The notes under the pieces are model-generated. The model was not told where the DNA came from. It saw nothing but the letters and a program-made list of their open reading frames with translations, and ran no database searches. The translations under genes were made by a program, and so were the position numbers. 64,000 bases of DNA from Skermanella stibiiresistens SB22 (GTDB taxonomy: Bacteria; Pseudomonadota; Alphaproteobacteria; Azospirillales; Azospirillaceae), in the NCBI RefSeq assembly GCF_000576635.1, contig NZ_AVFL01000017.1:1-64000 (forward strand), written 5' to 3'. The first letter of the stretch is position 1; each line of letters opens with the position of its first letter. Shown in pieces: positions 1-7,494 of the stretch.

Positions 1-54
1 GGTGATGAGAAACGTTTTGGAAGCTGACATGATGGTTTCCTTTGGAGTTCGTTA

Positions 55-70
55 TTATATCAAGATATAA
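55..70. promoter_or_regulatory. 16-bp perfect palindrome, likely TetR auto-operator
   Basis: The sequence TTATATCAAGATATAA is a perfect inverted repeat (7-bp arms, 2-bp centre) ending six bases before the start codon of the TetR gene. TetR proteins usually bind such palindromes over their own promoter, so autoregulation is inferred. The AT-rich site also leaves no room for a good Shine-Dalgarno sequence. Confidence 0.5.
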
Positions 71-76
71 AAAGCT

Positions 77-703
77 ATGACTGATGACAAGACCCCCTCG
101 TCCCAGAAAACATCTACCCGCGAGCGTGTACTGGACGCGGCGGAGCGGCTGCTCGTGCGAGGCAACGCCACCTTCTCGATGCGGGATCTCGCTACCGAGG
201 CGAAGCTGAGCTTCGCCACGCCGTTCAACCAGTTCGGCAATAAGGGAGCGATCATGCTGGCGCTGTCCGCACGCCGGATCGATCTCATGCAGGAGCGGTT
301 GGATCAGGCTCCGCGTCTCGCAACCGCGGTCGCCCGCGTCCTCGCGGCGGTGGATGTCGCCGTCTCGGTCATGCTGGAAGCGCCGGCGGTGAACCGGATC
401 GTGATGGGGGCGATCGGCGCACCGAGCGAGGAACCAGGCAACGTCTCGTCTCAATCGAGGGCGCTGTGGGCCGAGGCGCTCCAGGATTGTGATGGGCTCG
501 CGGATGCCACGCGGGAATTGGCGCTCGCCACGCTTCCCGATCAGCTTGCCGTCGCATTCAGGGGTGTCCTCTCGTTCTGGACGGCGGGGGAGTACGATGA
601 CCAAGCTCTGCGCCGCCGCGCTCGCACGGCGGCTGCCGCGATTCTTCTTGGCTTCGTCGGCGCTGATGAACGAATGGAGTTGTTGGCAACCCTCGCGGAA
701 TGA
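77..703 (+). CDS. TetR/AcrR family transcriptional regulator
   Basis: A 208-residue protein of ordinary TetR length. Residues about 14-60 form the TetR-type helix-turn-helix; the recognition region reads MRDLATEAKLSFATPFNQF, followed by the usual FGNKGAIMLAL linker into helix 4. The rest is the helical ligand-binding and dimer domain, which is too variable to name a ligand. No good Shine-Dalgarno precedes the ATG, and a palindrome sits immediately upstream, suggesting autorepression. The next gene is an unrelated transposase, so no target gene can be assigned from context; a gene left of the window could be the partner. Confidence 0.85.
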   Translation: MTDDKTPSSQKTSTRERVLDAAERLLVRGNATFSMRDLATEAKLSFATPFNQFGNKGAIMLALSARRIDLMQERLDQAPRLATAVARVLAAVDVAVSVMLEAPAVNRIVMGAIGAPSEEPGNVSSQSRALWAEALQDCDGLADATRELALATLPDQLAVAFRGVLSFWTAGEYDDQALRRRARTAAAAILLGFVGADERMELLATLAE

Positions 704-723
704 TCCGCCATATCCCCAGCTTA

Positions 724-749
724 ACCGGGGACAGACCACCATTTTCGTG
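724..749 (+). repeat. Left inverted end of RAYT element
   Basis: ACCGGGGACAGACCACC followed by ATTTTCGTG. The reverse complement of the right-hand copies (1497-1522 and 1601-1626) begins with the same 17 bases and continues CTTTTCCGTG, so the transposase gene lies between near-identical inverted repeats. GGGGACAGACCACC-type ends are common around REP-associated transposases in proteobacteria. Confidence 0.75.
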
Positions 750-790
750 GCAGGTTTGGCTTTCTTGCCAACCTCCCGCGAGCCCCCATC

Positions 791-1492
791 ATGCCGCGTC
801 GTCCCAGGCTCCGCCTCGCCGATATCCCGTTGCACCTCATCCAGCGTGGCAACAATCGGGGAGACTGCTTCTTCGCCGACGTTGATTACCGCGTCTACCT
901 GGAGGAATTGGGCGACGCCTGCCAAGCCAATGGGGTGGCGCTCCACGCCTATTGCCTGATGACGAATCATGTCCACCTGCTCCTGACCCCGACGGATGCC
1001 GACGCGCCTTCGCGTGTCATGAAGCGGCTGGGACAGCGGTATGTGCAGTACGTGAACCGATCCCATCAGCGATCCGGGACATTGTGGGAGGGGCGTTTCC
1101 GGTCCTGCCCGGTCGATGAGGACTCGTATCTGCTGGCCTGTTACCGTTACGTGGAACTCAATCCGGTGCGCGCGGGCATGGTGGCCGACCCGGCCGACCA
1201 CCGCTGGTCCAGCCATCGCGCCAACGCCTTCGGCGAGACATCGGCGCTGATCACGCCCCACGGCATCCTGGAGACGCTAGGCCCGACAGCGCAGGCGCGG
1301 CGGGCGGCGTACCGGGAGTTTTTCGAGCGGGGAATGGAGGCGGACCGGATCGGCGAAATCCGCGATGCCCTCAATGGCGGGTTCGCTTTGGGGGCTGAGG
1401 CGTTCCAGAAGCGTGTCGCGGCACTGACGGGGCGGAGGACGTGGCGTGGTAGCCCCGGCAGGCCGGCGAAGCGCCCGGTAGGAACGGACTGA
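791..1492 (+). CDS. REP-associated tyrosine transposase (RAYT, Y1_Tnp family)
   Basis: A 233-residue single-strand DNA transposase of the Y1/IS200-like superfamily. The metal-binding HUH motif is visible as MTNHVHLLLTP near residues 57-67, with the amino-terminal IQRGNNRG motif and the GTLWEGRFRSCPVDEDSYLLACYRYVELNPVRAG block characteristic of the RAYT branch; the catalytic tyrosine is probably in the YRYVELNP segment. Inverted GGGGACAGACCACC repeats flank it. The last residues are encoded inside the first copy of a 103-bp tandem repeat, so the second copy carries a spare sequence for the same C-terminus. RAYTs are generally single-copy and domesticated rather than freely mobile. Confidence 0.9.
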   Translation: MPRRPRLRLADIPLHLIQRGNNRGDCFFADVDYRVYLEELGDACQANGVALHAYCLMTNHVHLLLTPTDADAPSRVMKRLGQRYVQYVNRSHQRSGTLWEGRFRSCPVDEDSYLLACYRYVELNPVRAGMVADPADHRWSSHRANAFGETSALITPHGILETLGPTAQARRAAYREFFERGMEADRIGEIRDALNGGFALGAEAFQKRVAALTGRRTWRGSPGRPAKRPVGTD

Positions 1493-1630
1493 GCCGCACG
1501 GAAAAGGTGGTCTGTCCCCGGTTTGTATGACGGGGCGGAGGACGTGGCGCGGTAGCCCCGGCAGGCCGGCGAAGCGCCCGGTAGGAACGGACTGAGCCCG
1601 CACGGAAAAGGTGGTCTGTCCCCGGTTTGT
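1425..1630 (+). repeat. 103-bp tandem duplication covering the RAYT 3' end
   Basis: Copy 1 is 1425-1527 and copy 2 is 1528-1630. They differ by one substitution (GGCGTGG versus GGCGCGG) and one inserted C. Each contains the last codons and stop of the transposase plus the right inverted end (1497-1522 and 1601-1626). This fills the first half of the 380-bp gap between the transposase and the chemoreceptor gene. Confidence 0.9.
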
Positions 1631-1873
1631 TCATGGCCGGTGAATGCGGAGGATTCCTTGACCCCACCGTTCTCCACGTCCCGCCCGCCGGCAGGAATAA
1701 ATACTATTGTAATCATTTTCTGAAAATCTCCGATCCAAGCCTGGAAGAGGTTCTTCCGTGTCACTTTCATCATCAAGGACCGCCTTTCAGAGGGCGATTT
1801 GAAAAGGGCACCAACCTTCGATGGGCGGCTGGCATTCATCCAAATCTTGGCTTTAGACGAATTCAGGTGACCA
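1631..1873. other. Gap before chemoreceptor gene, no gene seen
   Basis: Open frames here overlap the chemoreceptor in another frame and look like chance. It includes an AT-richer patch (about 1697-1727) that could hold the chemoreceptor promoter, but I see no convincing -35/-10 pair. Confidence 0.4.
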
Positions 1874-3550
1874 ATGAAGAACCTCAGCCTGCGCGCGAAG
1901 ATGCGCGCCGCTTTGGCTGGTCTCGCCGTCCTCATCGTCGCGTTGGGGCTGTTTACCAACCAGCGGATGTCCGTGATCAACGACCAATCGAGCATCCTCG
2001 CTGAAATCCGGATGCCACGCTCCAATCTGGTCAACGCGGCCAGCGTGGCGGCGGCGAATTACAGGATCGTGGAAGCCACCCACATCATCAACGACGACTC
2101 GGCGGCCATGGGAGCGATCGAGGGCGAACTCGACGCGCTTCGGAAGAGCGTCGGCGACCAGTTCGGTCGCTATGCCGGCATGGATCTAACCGCGGAGGAG
2201 CGGAAGGGCATCGCCGAGGTGCAAGGCGCTTGGCGGAACTATCTCCAGAAAAGCGCCGATATCATCTCGCTGTCGCGCGGCAACCAGAACGATGCCGCCA
2301 CCGCGCTCTTCCGCGAGACCAAGCCGATCTACGACAGTCTGTCCAAAGAGCTGCTGGAACTTGTCAATCTGAACACCAAGCTCGGCGAAGTGGCGAGCGC
2401 CACGGGTGACGCGATCTACGACACCTCCCGGATGATCGTCCTGGCGGTGCTGGCGCTGGTCATCGCGGCGCTGGCTGGCGTCGTTCTGTTCTTCGAGAAA
2501 TCAGTCGCCGCCGCCATGACGCGGATCACCGCCACCATGACGCGGCTCGCCGCCGACGACCTGACGGTAGAGGTCGTGGGGCGCGAGAGTGACGACGAGA
2601 TCGGCGCCATGGCGAAGGCGGTGCAGGTGTTCAAGGAGAACGCCGACGAAAGGAAACGGCTGGAGGCGCGCGAGCGTGAGGAGCAGTCGGCGCGGCTGAA
2701 GCGGATGGAGACGATGGACCGCCTGATCACCGGCTTCGACGGCACCATGGGAAGCATCCTGAGGACCGTCTCGTCCGCCGCGACCGAACTGGACAGCACG
2801 GCCCAGAGCATGGCGGCCATCGCCGAGGAGACCAGCCGGCAGGCGACGGCGTCCGCGACGGCGGCCGAGCAGACCTCCGCCAATGTCCAGACCGTCGCCG
2901 CGGCGGCCGAGGAGATGAGCGGATCGCTCGGCGAGATCTCGCGTCAGGTGACCCGCTCGACCGGCATCGCCAACCAAGCCGTGGCCGAGGCGGATCAGAC
3001 CAACAGCACCATCCAGGGCTTGGCCGACGCCGCCAACCGGATTGGCGAGGTCGTCAACCTGATCGCCGACATCGCCAGCCAGACCAACCTGCTGGCGCTC
3101 AACGCGACGATCGAGGCGGCGCGGGCCGGCGAATCCGGCAAGGGTTTCGCGGTCGTGGCGTCCGAGGTCAAGAGCCTGGCCACCCGTACCGGCAAGGCGA
3201 CCGAGGAGATCTCTGCCCAGATCTCCTCCATGCAGCAAGCCACCGGCGGCGCCGTCACCGCGATCCGCGGCATCGGCGCCACCATCAACTCGATCAACGA
3301 GATCACGACGGCGATCTCCGCCGCGGTCGAGGAGCAGGCCGCCGCGACGGCCGAAATCTCCCGGAACGTGACGGAGGCCGCCGCCGGCACCCAGGAGGTG
3401 TCGAGCACCATCATCCAGGTGACCGAGGCATCGGCCCAGACCGGCACCGCGGCGACGCAAGTCCAGGGTGCGGCGGGCGAACTATCCCAGCAGTCGGAAC
3501 TGCTGCGGTCCGAGGTCGAACGCTTCCTGGCCGGCATCCGGGCGGCGTGA
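1874..3550 (+). CDS. Methyl-accepting chemotaxis protein
   Basis: A 558-residue chemoreceptor. Transmembrane helix 1 lies at about 11-28 and helix 2 at 187-207, enclosing a periplasmic helical region of about 155 residues that fits a four-helix-bundle (4HB_MCP) sensor. HAMP follows at about 208-262 and a long coiled-coil signalling domain to the end, with the CheA/CheW-contacting hairpin tip near 395-440 ([21 protein letters not shown]). A AGGTGA Shine-Dalgarno precedes the ATG. No C-terminal CheR-tethering pentapeptide is visible. It is an orphan: no che genes are nearby. The ligand cannot be read from sequence. Confidence 0.95.
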   Translation: MKNLSLRAKMRAALAGLAVLIVALGLFTNQRMSVINDQSSILAEIRMPRSNLVNAASVAAANYRIVEATHIINDDSAAMGAIEGELDALRKSVGDQFGRYAGMDLTAEERKGIAEVQGAWRNYLQKSADIISLSRGNQNDAATALFRETKPIYDSLSKELLELVNLNTKLGEVASATGDAIYDTSRMIVLAVLALVIAALAGVVLFFEKSVAAAMTRITATMTRLAADDLTVEVVGRESDDEIGAMAKAVQVFKENADERKRLEAREREEQSARLKRMETMDRLITGFDGTMGSILRTVSSAATELDSTAQSMAAIAEETSRQATASATAAEQTSANVQTVAAAAEEMSGSLGEISRQVTRSTGIANQAVAEADQTNSTIQGLADAANRIGEVVNLIADIASQTNLLALNATIEAARAGESGKGFAVVASEVKSLATRTGKATEEISAQISSMQQATGGAVTAIRGIGATINSINEITTAISAAVEEQAAATAEISRNVTEAAAGTQEVSSTIIQVTEASAQTGTAATQVQGAAGELSQQSELLRSEVERFLAGIRAA

Positions 3551-3579
3551 TCCAGGTCGCGCGGAGAGGAAAGCGGCGT

Positions 3580-3849
3580 TCAGCGGGTCGGGCCGGACGC
3601 CGCCCATCCCTCCAGCAGTTCCCGCAGCGTCTTGCCACGTGAGCCGGGGTGTTCCGCCAGCACCAAGGCGTAGTCCACACCCTCCAGGCTGGGCGTGTGC
3701 ATCACCTCGGTGATCTTGAAGGTCGAGAGCGCGTCGTTCTCCTCGAACTGGATCCACTGGCCGACGCTCGGTTCGAGCCTCAGGGCCTTGTCGCTCCAGA
3801 CGGGCTTGTCGTCCTCGCGGACGAGCAGGCAGCGGCACCGGATGCTCAT
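3580..3849 (-). CDS. Hypothetical protein, 89 aa
   Basis: I do not recognise the family. The ATG at 3849 is preceded by a strong GAGGAGA Shine-Dalgarno, which is why the longer upstream extension of the frame is not used. The protein is soluble, with no signal peptide or membrane segment; the sequence MSIRCRCLLVREDDKPVWSD at the N-terminus and a C-terminal GKTLRELLEGW helix suggest a small compact fold, perhaps beta-rich. It is convergent with the chemoreceptor gene, with a 29-bp gap. Confidence 0.65.
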   Translation of the reverse strand: MSIRCRCLLVREDDKPVWSDKALRLEPSVGQWIQFEENDALSTFKITEVMHTPSLEGVDYALVLAEHPGSRGKTLRELLEGWAASGPTR

Positions 3850-4034
3850 CGTGTGTCTCCTCGGTAATCCCATGGGGCATCCCACGGCGGTCGCACTCCA
3901 ACGGGCGGGGTGCGGCGGCGGTTCCAAAGTGGGGACCGGAAGCCGACCGTTTCACTGGTTTCGCCTTGCAACGATCGGCGAAACGATCGGCGTCGGCCGC
4001 GGTTGACAAGGGATCGTGTCTCTGAACAACCGGG

Positions 4035-4811
4035 ATGGTTCCTAACATGCGGCAGCGGTGGCCACAGACACTCTGGATCGTTCGTCACGGCGAGAGCGCC
4101 GGTAACGTCGCCCGCGACGCGGCCGATGCCGCCGGAGCGGGCCGGATCGACATCGCGGAACGCGATGTCGATGTTCCCCTCAGCAGGCGCGGCGAGGATC
4201 AGTCGCGGGCGCTGGGCGACTGGTTCCTGGAACTGCCGGAGGGCGAACGGCCCGATGTCGTGCTGACCTCGCCCTACCTGCGCGCCCGGCAGACGGCGGA
4301 GATCATCCAGGCCAGCGGCGGTCTCCATGTCGACGTCGCCGATTTCGTCATCGACGAGCGGCTGCGCGAGAAGGAGTTCGGCGTGCTCGACCGCCTGACG
4401 CGGCATGGCATCCAGCAGGAGTTTCCCGAGCAGGCGGAATTCCGCCGCTTCCTCGGCAAGTTCTATCACCGGCCCCCCGCCGGGGAGAGTTGGTGCGACG
4501 TGATCCTGCGGCTGCGCAGCGCGCTCGACACCATAAGCCTGCATCATGGCGAGCGCCGGGTGTTGGTGGTTGGCCATCAGGTCGTCGTGCTGTGCCTGCG
4601 CTATCTGCTGGAGAACATGACCGAGGACCAGATCCTCGCCATCGACCGCGAGGGCGACGTGGCGAATTGCTCCCTCACCGAATACGGCTACAGTCCGGAC
4701 ATTGGAAAGATCGGCGGCATGGAACTGCGACGTTACAACTTCGTGGCGCCGCTGCGCGAGGCGGGGGCTGCCGTCACCGCCGAGTCCGACCAGCCCACGG
4801 CGGCGCGATGA
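4035..4811 (+). CDS. Histidine phosphatase family protein
   Basis: A 258-residue member of the phosphoglycerate mutase-like superfamily (RHG phosphatases). The catalytic RHGES motif is at residues 18-22 of this start, followed by a second arginine in SPYLRARQTAEI and the late catalytic histidine in VLVVGHQVVVL. ATG at 4047 is an alternative start; neither has a strong Shine-Dalgarno. The stop overlaps the start of the next gene (ATGA), so it is co-transcribed and probably translationally coupled with the NAD(P)H-hydrate dehydratase. Substrate unknown; it may dephosphorylate a small metabolite. Confidence 0.85.
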   Translation: MVPNMRQRWPQTLWIVRHGESAGNVARDAADAAGAGRIDIAERDVDVPLSRRGEDQSRALGDWFLELPEGERPDVVLTSPYLRARQTAEIIQASGGLHVDVADFVIDERLREKEFGVLDRLTRHGIQQEFPEQAEFRRFLGKFYHRPPAGESWCDVILRLRSALDTISLHHGERRVLVVGHQVVVLCLRYLLENMTEDQILAIDREGDVANCSLTEYGYSPDIGKIGGMELRRYNFVAPLREAGAAVTAESDQPTAAR

Positions 4812-5707
4812 CCGCGGCCACTCGGATCACGGGGGAGCTGCTGCGGTCGATGCCGCTGCCGAACCCCGCCGACCGGGCCTCCGGTGCCGTCGACAAGAAG
4901 GCGAGGGGCGGCGTTCTCGTCATCGCCGGCAGTGTCGAGGTGCCGGGTGCCGCCTTGCTCGCGGCGACCTCCGCGTTGCGGGCGGGCGCCGGCAAGCTTC
5001 AGATCGCCACCTGCTCCAGCGTCGCTCCCCACATGGGGCTGGCGGTGCCGGAGGCGCTGGTGATCGGCCTGCCCGAAACACCGGCGGGCGGCATCTCGCC
5101 GGACGCGGCGGATGTGCTGTGCGAGCGGGCGGAACGGAACGACGCGGTCCTGGTGGGGCCGGGCATGATGGACAAGGACGCCGTCGCCGCCCTGACCACG
5201 GAACTGGTGAAGCGGTTCGCCGATCCCGTGCTGGTGCTCGACGCCGAGGCCCTGGTTTGCCTGGATGGCCTGCGCGAGCCGTTGCTGCGGCGGCAGGGCC
5301 GCACGATCATCACGCCCCATTCCGGCGAGATGGCCAGCCTGCTCGGGATCGAGCGCGACGAGGTGGAGGCCGATCCCATCCGGGTCGCCCATCGGGTCGC
5401 GACCGAGTTCGGCATGGTGGTGGTGATGAAGGGTGAATGCACCCACATCCTCGACCCCGATGGCGAGTGCTGGGCCTTCGAGAGCGACAACGCCGGGCTG
5501 GCGACCTCCGGTTCGGGCGACACCTTGGCCGGCATCGTGACCGGTCTCGCCGCGCGGGGCGCCACTCCGGCCCAGGCGGCGATCTGGGGCGTCTTCATGC
5601 ATGGTCAAGCCGGCAGGCGTCTGGCCCACAGCCGCGGCCCGTTGGGCTTCCTGGCGCGCGAACTGCCCGGCGAGATCCCTGGCATCATGGCGGAGTTCTC
5701 GCGCTAG
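4808..5707 (+). CDS. nnrD: ADP-dependent NAD(P)H-hydrate dehydratase
   Basis: A 299-residue NnrD/CARKD-family protein (ribokinase-like fold) that uses ADP (or ATP) to convert damaged NAD(P)H hydrate back to NAD(P)H. Visible family signatures are GGVLVIAGS near the N-terminus, VLDAEAL, TIITPHSGEMASLLG and the nucleotide-binding NAGLATSGSGDTLAGI block. It lacks the NnrE epimerase half found in the bifunctional E. coli protein, so an NnrE would have to be encoded elsewhere. The ATG overlaps the previous stop codon by four bases. The pairing with a histidine phosphatase is suggestive but unproven. Confidence 0.9.
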   Translation: MTAATRITGELLRSMPLPNPADRASGAVDKKARGGVLVIAGSVEVPGAALLAATSALRAGAGKLQIATCSSVAPHMGLAVPEALVIGLPETPAGGISPDAADVLCERAERNDAVLVGPGMMDKDAVAALTTELVKRFADPVLVLDAEALVCLDGLREPLLRRQGRTIITPHSGEMASLLGIERDEVEADPIRVAHRVATEFGMVVVMKGECTHILDPDGECWAFESDNAGLATSGSGDTLAGIVTGLAARGATPAQAAIWGVFMHGQAGRRLAHSRGPLGFLARELPGEIPGIMAEFSR

Positions 5708-5837
5708 CCCGTCGCAACCCGCTGGCCCATGCCGCCAGTTGTTCGCGCCGGCGGATAATCGGCGGTGATGTTCGATAGTGTACAGACACCCTCGTGGCAC
5801 CAGCCCTATCCGTCAACCATCGATGTGGAGAGGGCCG

Positions 5838-6026
5838 ATGGTCGAGAAGAAAATTGAAAAGCACGATGACCGGTTGGGGGACCTGATTGAAAGGGCCAGA
5901 AAGGTTTTCGAACGGTCGCGCCAAGTGATAGCGGAGTCGCGCAGGATCAGGGCCGAAACCTCGGCGGCGCGTCATGGAAAGCCACCGCTTGGCGATGAGG
6001 GAACGGAGATGGAGATGCCGGCATAA
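5838..6026 (+). CDS. Small charged helical hypothetical protein, 62 aa
   Basis: The ATG at 5838 has a GGAGAGG Shine-Dalgarno five bases upstream, which favours it over the longer frame. The protein is rich in Lys, Arg and Glu and looks like one long amphipathic helix (LGDLIERARKVFERSRQVI, then AESRRIRAET), with a short acidic tail. No family recognised. It lies between nnrD and a Crp-type regulator. Confidence 0.5.
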   Translation: MVEKKIEKHDDRLGDLIERARKVFERSRQVIAESRRIRAETSAARHGKPPLGDEGTEMEMPA

Positions 6027-6145
6027 TATATCGGGGCCTTGCGTCGTTGGCTGGAGTTCCCCCTCTAGACTTGGTGTCCAAGAGGGTCCTGGCGGTGGAT
6101 GACCGAGCGACGCGAGTGCCCCCATCCAGCATGATGGAGACGGGA

Positions 6146-6853
6146 ATGTCTCGGATCGATCAATCCCAAATTCGAAACCGCCTTTTGGCGTCTCTTCCGG
6201 CCGCCGATTTCGAGCGGCTGGCACCCGCGCTGACACTGGTCGACCTGCCCCTCAAGCAGGTGCTGCTCGAGGCGGAGGAGCCGATCGAGATCGCCCATTT
6301 CCTCGAAACGGGCATGGCCTCGTACCTCGCCTATCTGGAGAGCGGCGAGGCCGTGGAAGTCGGCATCGTGGGCTCGGAAGGCATGGTGGGGTTGCCCATC
6401 GTCCTGGGTGTCGACAGCGGTTCCTTCGGCGCGATCGTCCAGCAAGCCGGTACGGCGTTGCGGATCAACCCACCAGCGCTCAAGCAGGCGTTCGGCGAGA
6501 GCGAGGCGCTGCGGAACCTGTTGATGCGCTACATGCAGGCGCTCCACAGCCAGGTTTCCCAAACGGCCTTGTGCAACAGCTATCACACGCTGGAGGAACG
6601 CCTGTCCCGCTGGTTGCTGATGACCCAGGACCGGGCGGGCGGTGACCAATTTTCGATGACGCACGAGTTCATGGCGCTGATGCTGGGCGTGCGCCGCGCC
6701 GGGGTCACGATCACCGCCGGCACCTTGAAACGGGCAGGTCTGATCCACTACGCGAACGGCGAGGTCACCGTCCTGGACCGCGCGGGTCTGGAACAGGCGG
6801 CGTGCGAATGTTACGCCAACGTCGAGCGCCAGTTCAAGCAACTGCTCGGATAA
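6146..6853 (+). CDS. Crp/Fnr family transcriptional regulator
   Basis: A 235-residue cyclic-nucleotide-binding-fold regulator. The beta-roll sensor domain covers about residues 1-120 (with LETGMASYLAYLESGEAVEVG and VGSEGMVGLP), then a dimer helix, then a winged helix whose recognition part reads FMALMLGVRRAGVTITAG. There is no N-terminal cysteine cluster, so it is not an oxygen-sensing FNR. The start at 6146 is chosen because GGAGACGGGA precedes it; the frame remains open further upstream. The GSEGM-type phosphate-cassette region resembles many alphaproteobacterial orphan Crp proteins. A strong hairpin terminator follows. Confidence 0.85.
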   Translation: MSRIDQSQIRNRLLASLPAADFERLAPALTLVDLPLKQVLLEAEEPIEIAHFLETGMASYLAYLESGEAVEVGIVGSEGMVGLPIVLGVDSGSFGAIVQQAGTALRINPPALKQAFGESEALRNLLMRYMQALHSQVSQTALCNSYHTLEERLSRWLLMTQDRAGGDQFSMTHEFMALMLGVRRAGVTITAGTLKRAGLIHYANGEVTVLDRAGLEQAACECYANVERQFKQLLG

Positions 6854-6873
6854 CCCAGCGGGCGCGCAAGAAG

Positions 6874-6899
6874 AAAGGCCGCCCCGAGGGGCGGCCTTT
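6874..6899. terminator. Bidirectional 12-bp hairpin terminator
   Basis: AAAGGCCGCCCC and GGGGCGGCCTTT pair perfectly around a 2-base loop. It lies 20 bases after the Crp-type gene. Read leftward, the hairpin ends in TTTCTTCTT, so it can also stop minus-strand transcripts coming from the small genes at 7019 and 7358. Confidence 0.85.
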
Positions 6900-6947
6900 C
6901 AATTGTCAAACCACGATCCGATACAGGACCACGATTACGACGTGGTA

Positions 6948-7019
6948 TCACGCGTGGATCTCGCCAAAGGCGGAGACCCTGGTCACTGTACCCGAGAGCG
7001 GCTTGGAACAATTAGACAC
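6948..7019 (-). CDS. Candidate 23-aa micropeptide with a near-perfect Shine-Dalgarno
   Basis: On the minus strand, AGAAAGGAGGTGATCT (7021-7036) is an almost perfect complement of the 16S rRNA 3' end, followed seven bases after AGGAGG by GTG TCT AAT TGT. The frame encodes a 23-residue peptide starting MSNCSKPLSGTV and stops at TGA (6948). In the same frame 13 mostly hydrophobic codons follow up to another TGA (6906-6908), then the hairpin terminator. A TTG start in another frame would give a 12-residue peptide. Translation is inferred from the ribosome site only; no family recognised. With the terminator, this explains most of the 307-bp gap. Confidence 0.35.
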   Translation of the reverse strand: MSNCSKPLSGTVTRVSAFGEIHA

Positions 7020-7160
7020 AAGATCACCTCCTTTCTGTTGTTGCAGACAGTACCGGTAATGTAGAAGCCTTCCGGAACTGTTGCAAGACCATAGGGCCGT
7101 GGTTTTTCACGTTTTCTCGAACAAGCGCGGCGCACCGCGCCAGACGTGCCGGCTGGCTGG

Positions 7161-7358
7161 TCAGCCGGGCTTCCCGGAATTCGTGCGGGGTTCGGGCTTC
7201 TCGGTGGTGCCGGCCTCCTGCGCGACTTGGCCGGGCTTGTTGCCGCGGTTGATCTCGACCGGATTGTGGACGGCGTCCGGGCCCTCGTTGGACGGTGGGT
7301 TCGCCTTGGGATCGGTGTTGCCGCCGACCTTGTGGAATTCGTCCGACTTATCGGCCAT
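7161..7358 (-). CDS. Small hydrophilic hypothetical protein, 65 aa
   Basis: ATG at 7358 has a CGGGAG ribosome site. The protein (MADKSDEFHKVGGNTDPKAN at its start) is rich in Asn, Pro, Gly, Glu and Lys, has no hydrophobic segment and is probably disordered. In style it resembles the two small proteins at 12560 and 12754 and other stress-associated hydrophilic peptides of alphaproteobacteria, but there is no clear sequence identity. It may be co-transcribed with the micropeptide frame downstream. Divergent from the M20 hydrolase gene. Confidence 0.55.
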   Translation of the reverse strand: MADKSDEFHKVGGNTDPKANPPSNEGPDAVHNPVEINRGNKPGQVAQEAGTTEKPEPRTNSGKPG

Positions 7359-7494
7359 GGTTTCGCTCCCGAAATAGGTTGAGGAACAATTGCAACAGGC
7401 GCTACTCCCATCGGTTCCCCCTTGGGCGAGCGGCGTCCCGTGCCGCCATGGTTGGCGCCGCGCGATCCTCGACCCTCCAGCCGGAGCCGACGTC

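Noticed and set aside
791-1630. Toxin-antitoxin or CRISPR-type adaptive system near the transposase
   Set aside because: The repeats are two tandem copies without spacers and the protein is a standard RAYT; no cas or toxin genes are present anywhere in the window.
1627-2004. Plus-strand 125-aa frame between the RAYT repeats and the chemoreceptor
   Set aside because: It runs into the chemoreceptor gene in a different frame and has no family features.
4490-4807. N-terminal extension of nnrD
   Set aside because: Upstream codons overlap the phosphatase gene in another frame; ATG at 4808 with an ATGA overlap is the natural start.
6906-7019. UGA at 6948-6950 decoded as selenocysteine
   Set aside because: No SECIS-like hairpin directly downstream and no selenoprotein similarity; a normal stop or a W-to-stop mutation is simpler.
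7022-7036. GATCACCTCCTTTCT looks like the 3' end of 16S rRNA
   Set aside because: No further rRNA sequence lies upstream. It is better explained as the reverse complement of a very strong Shine-Dalgarno on the minus strand.
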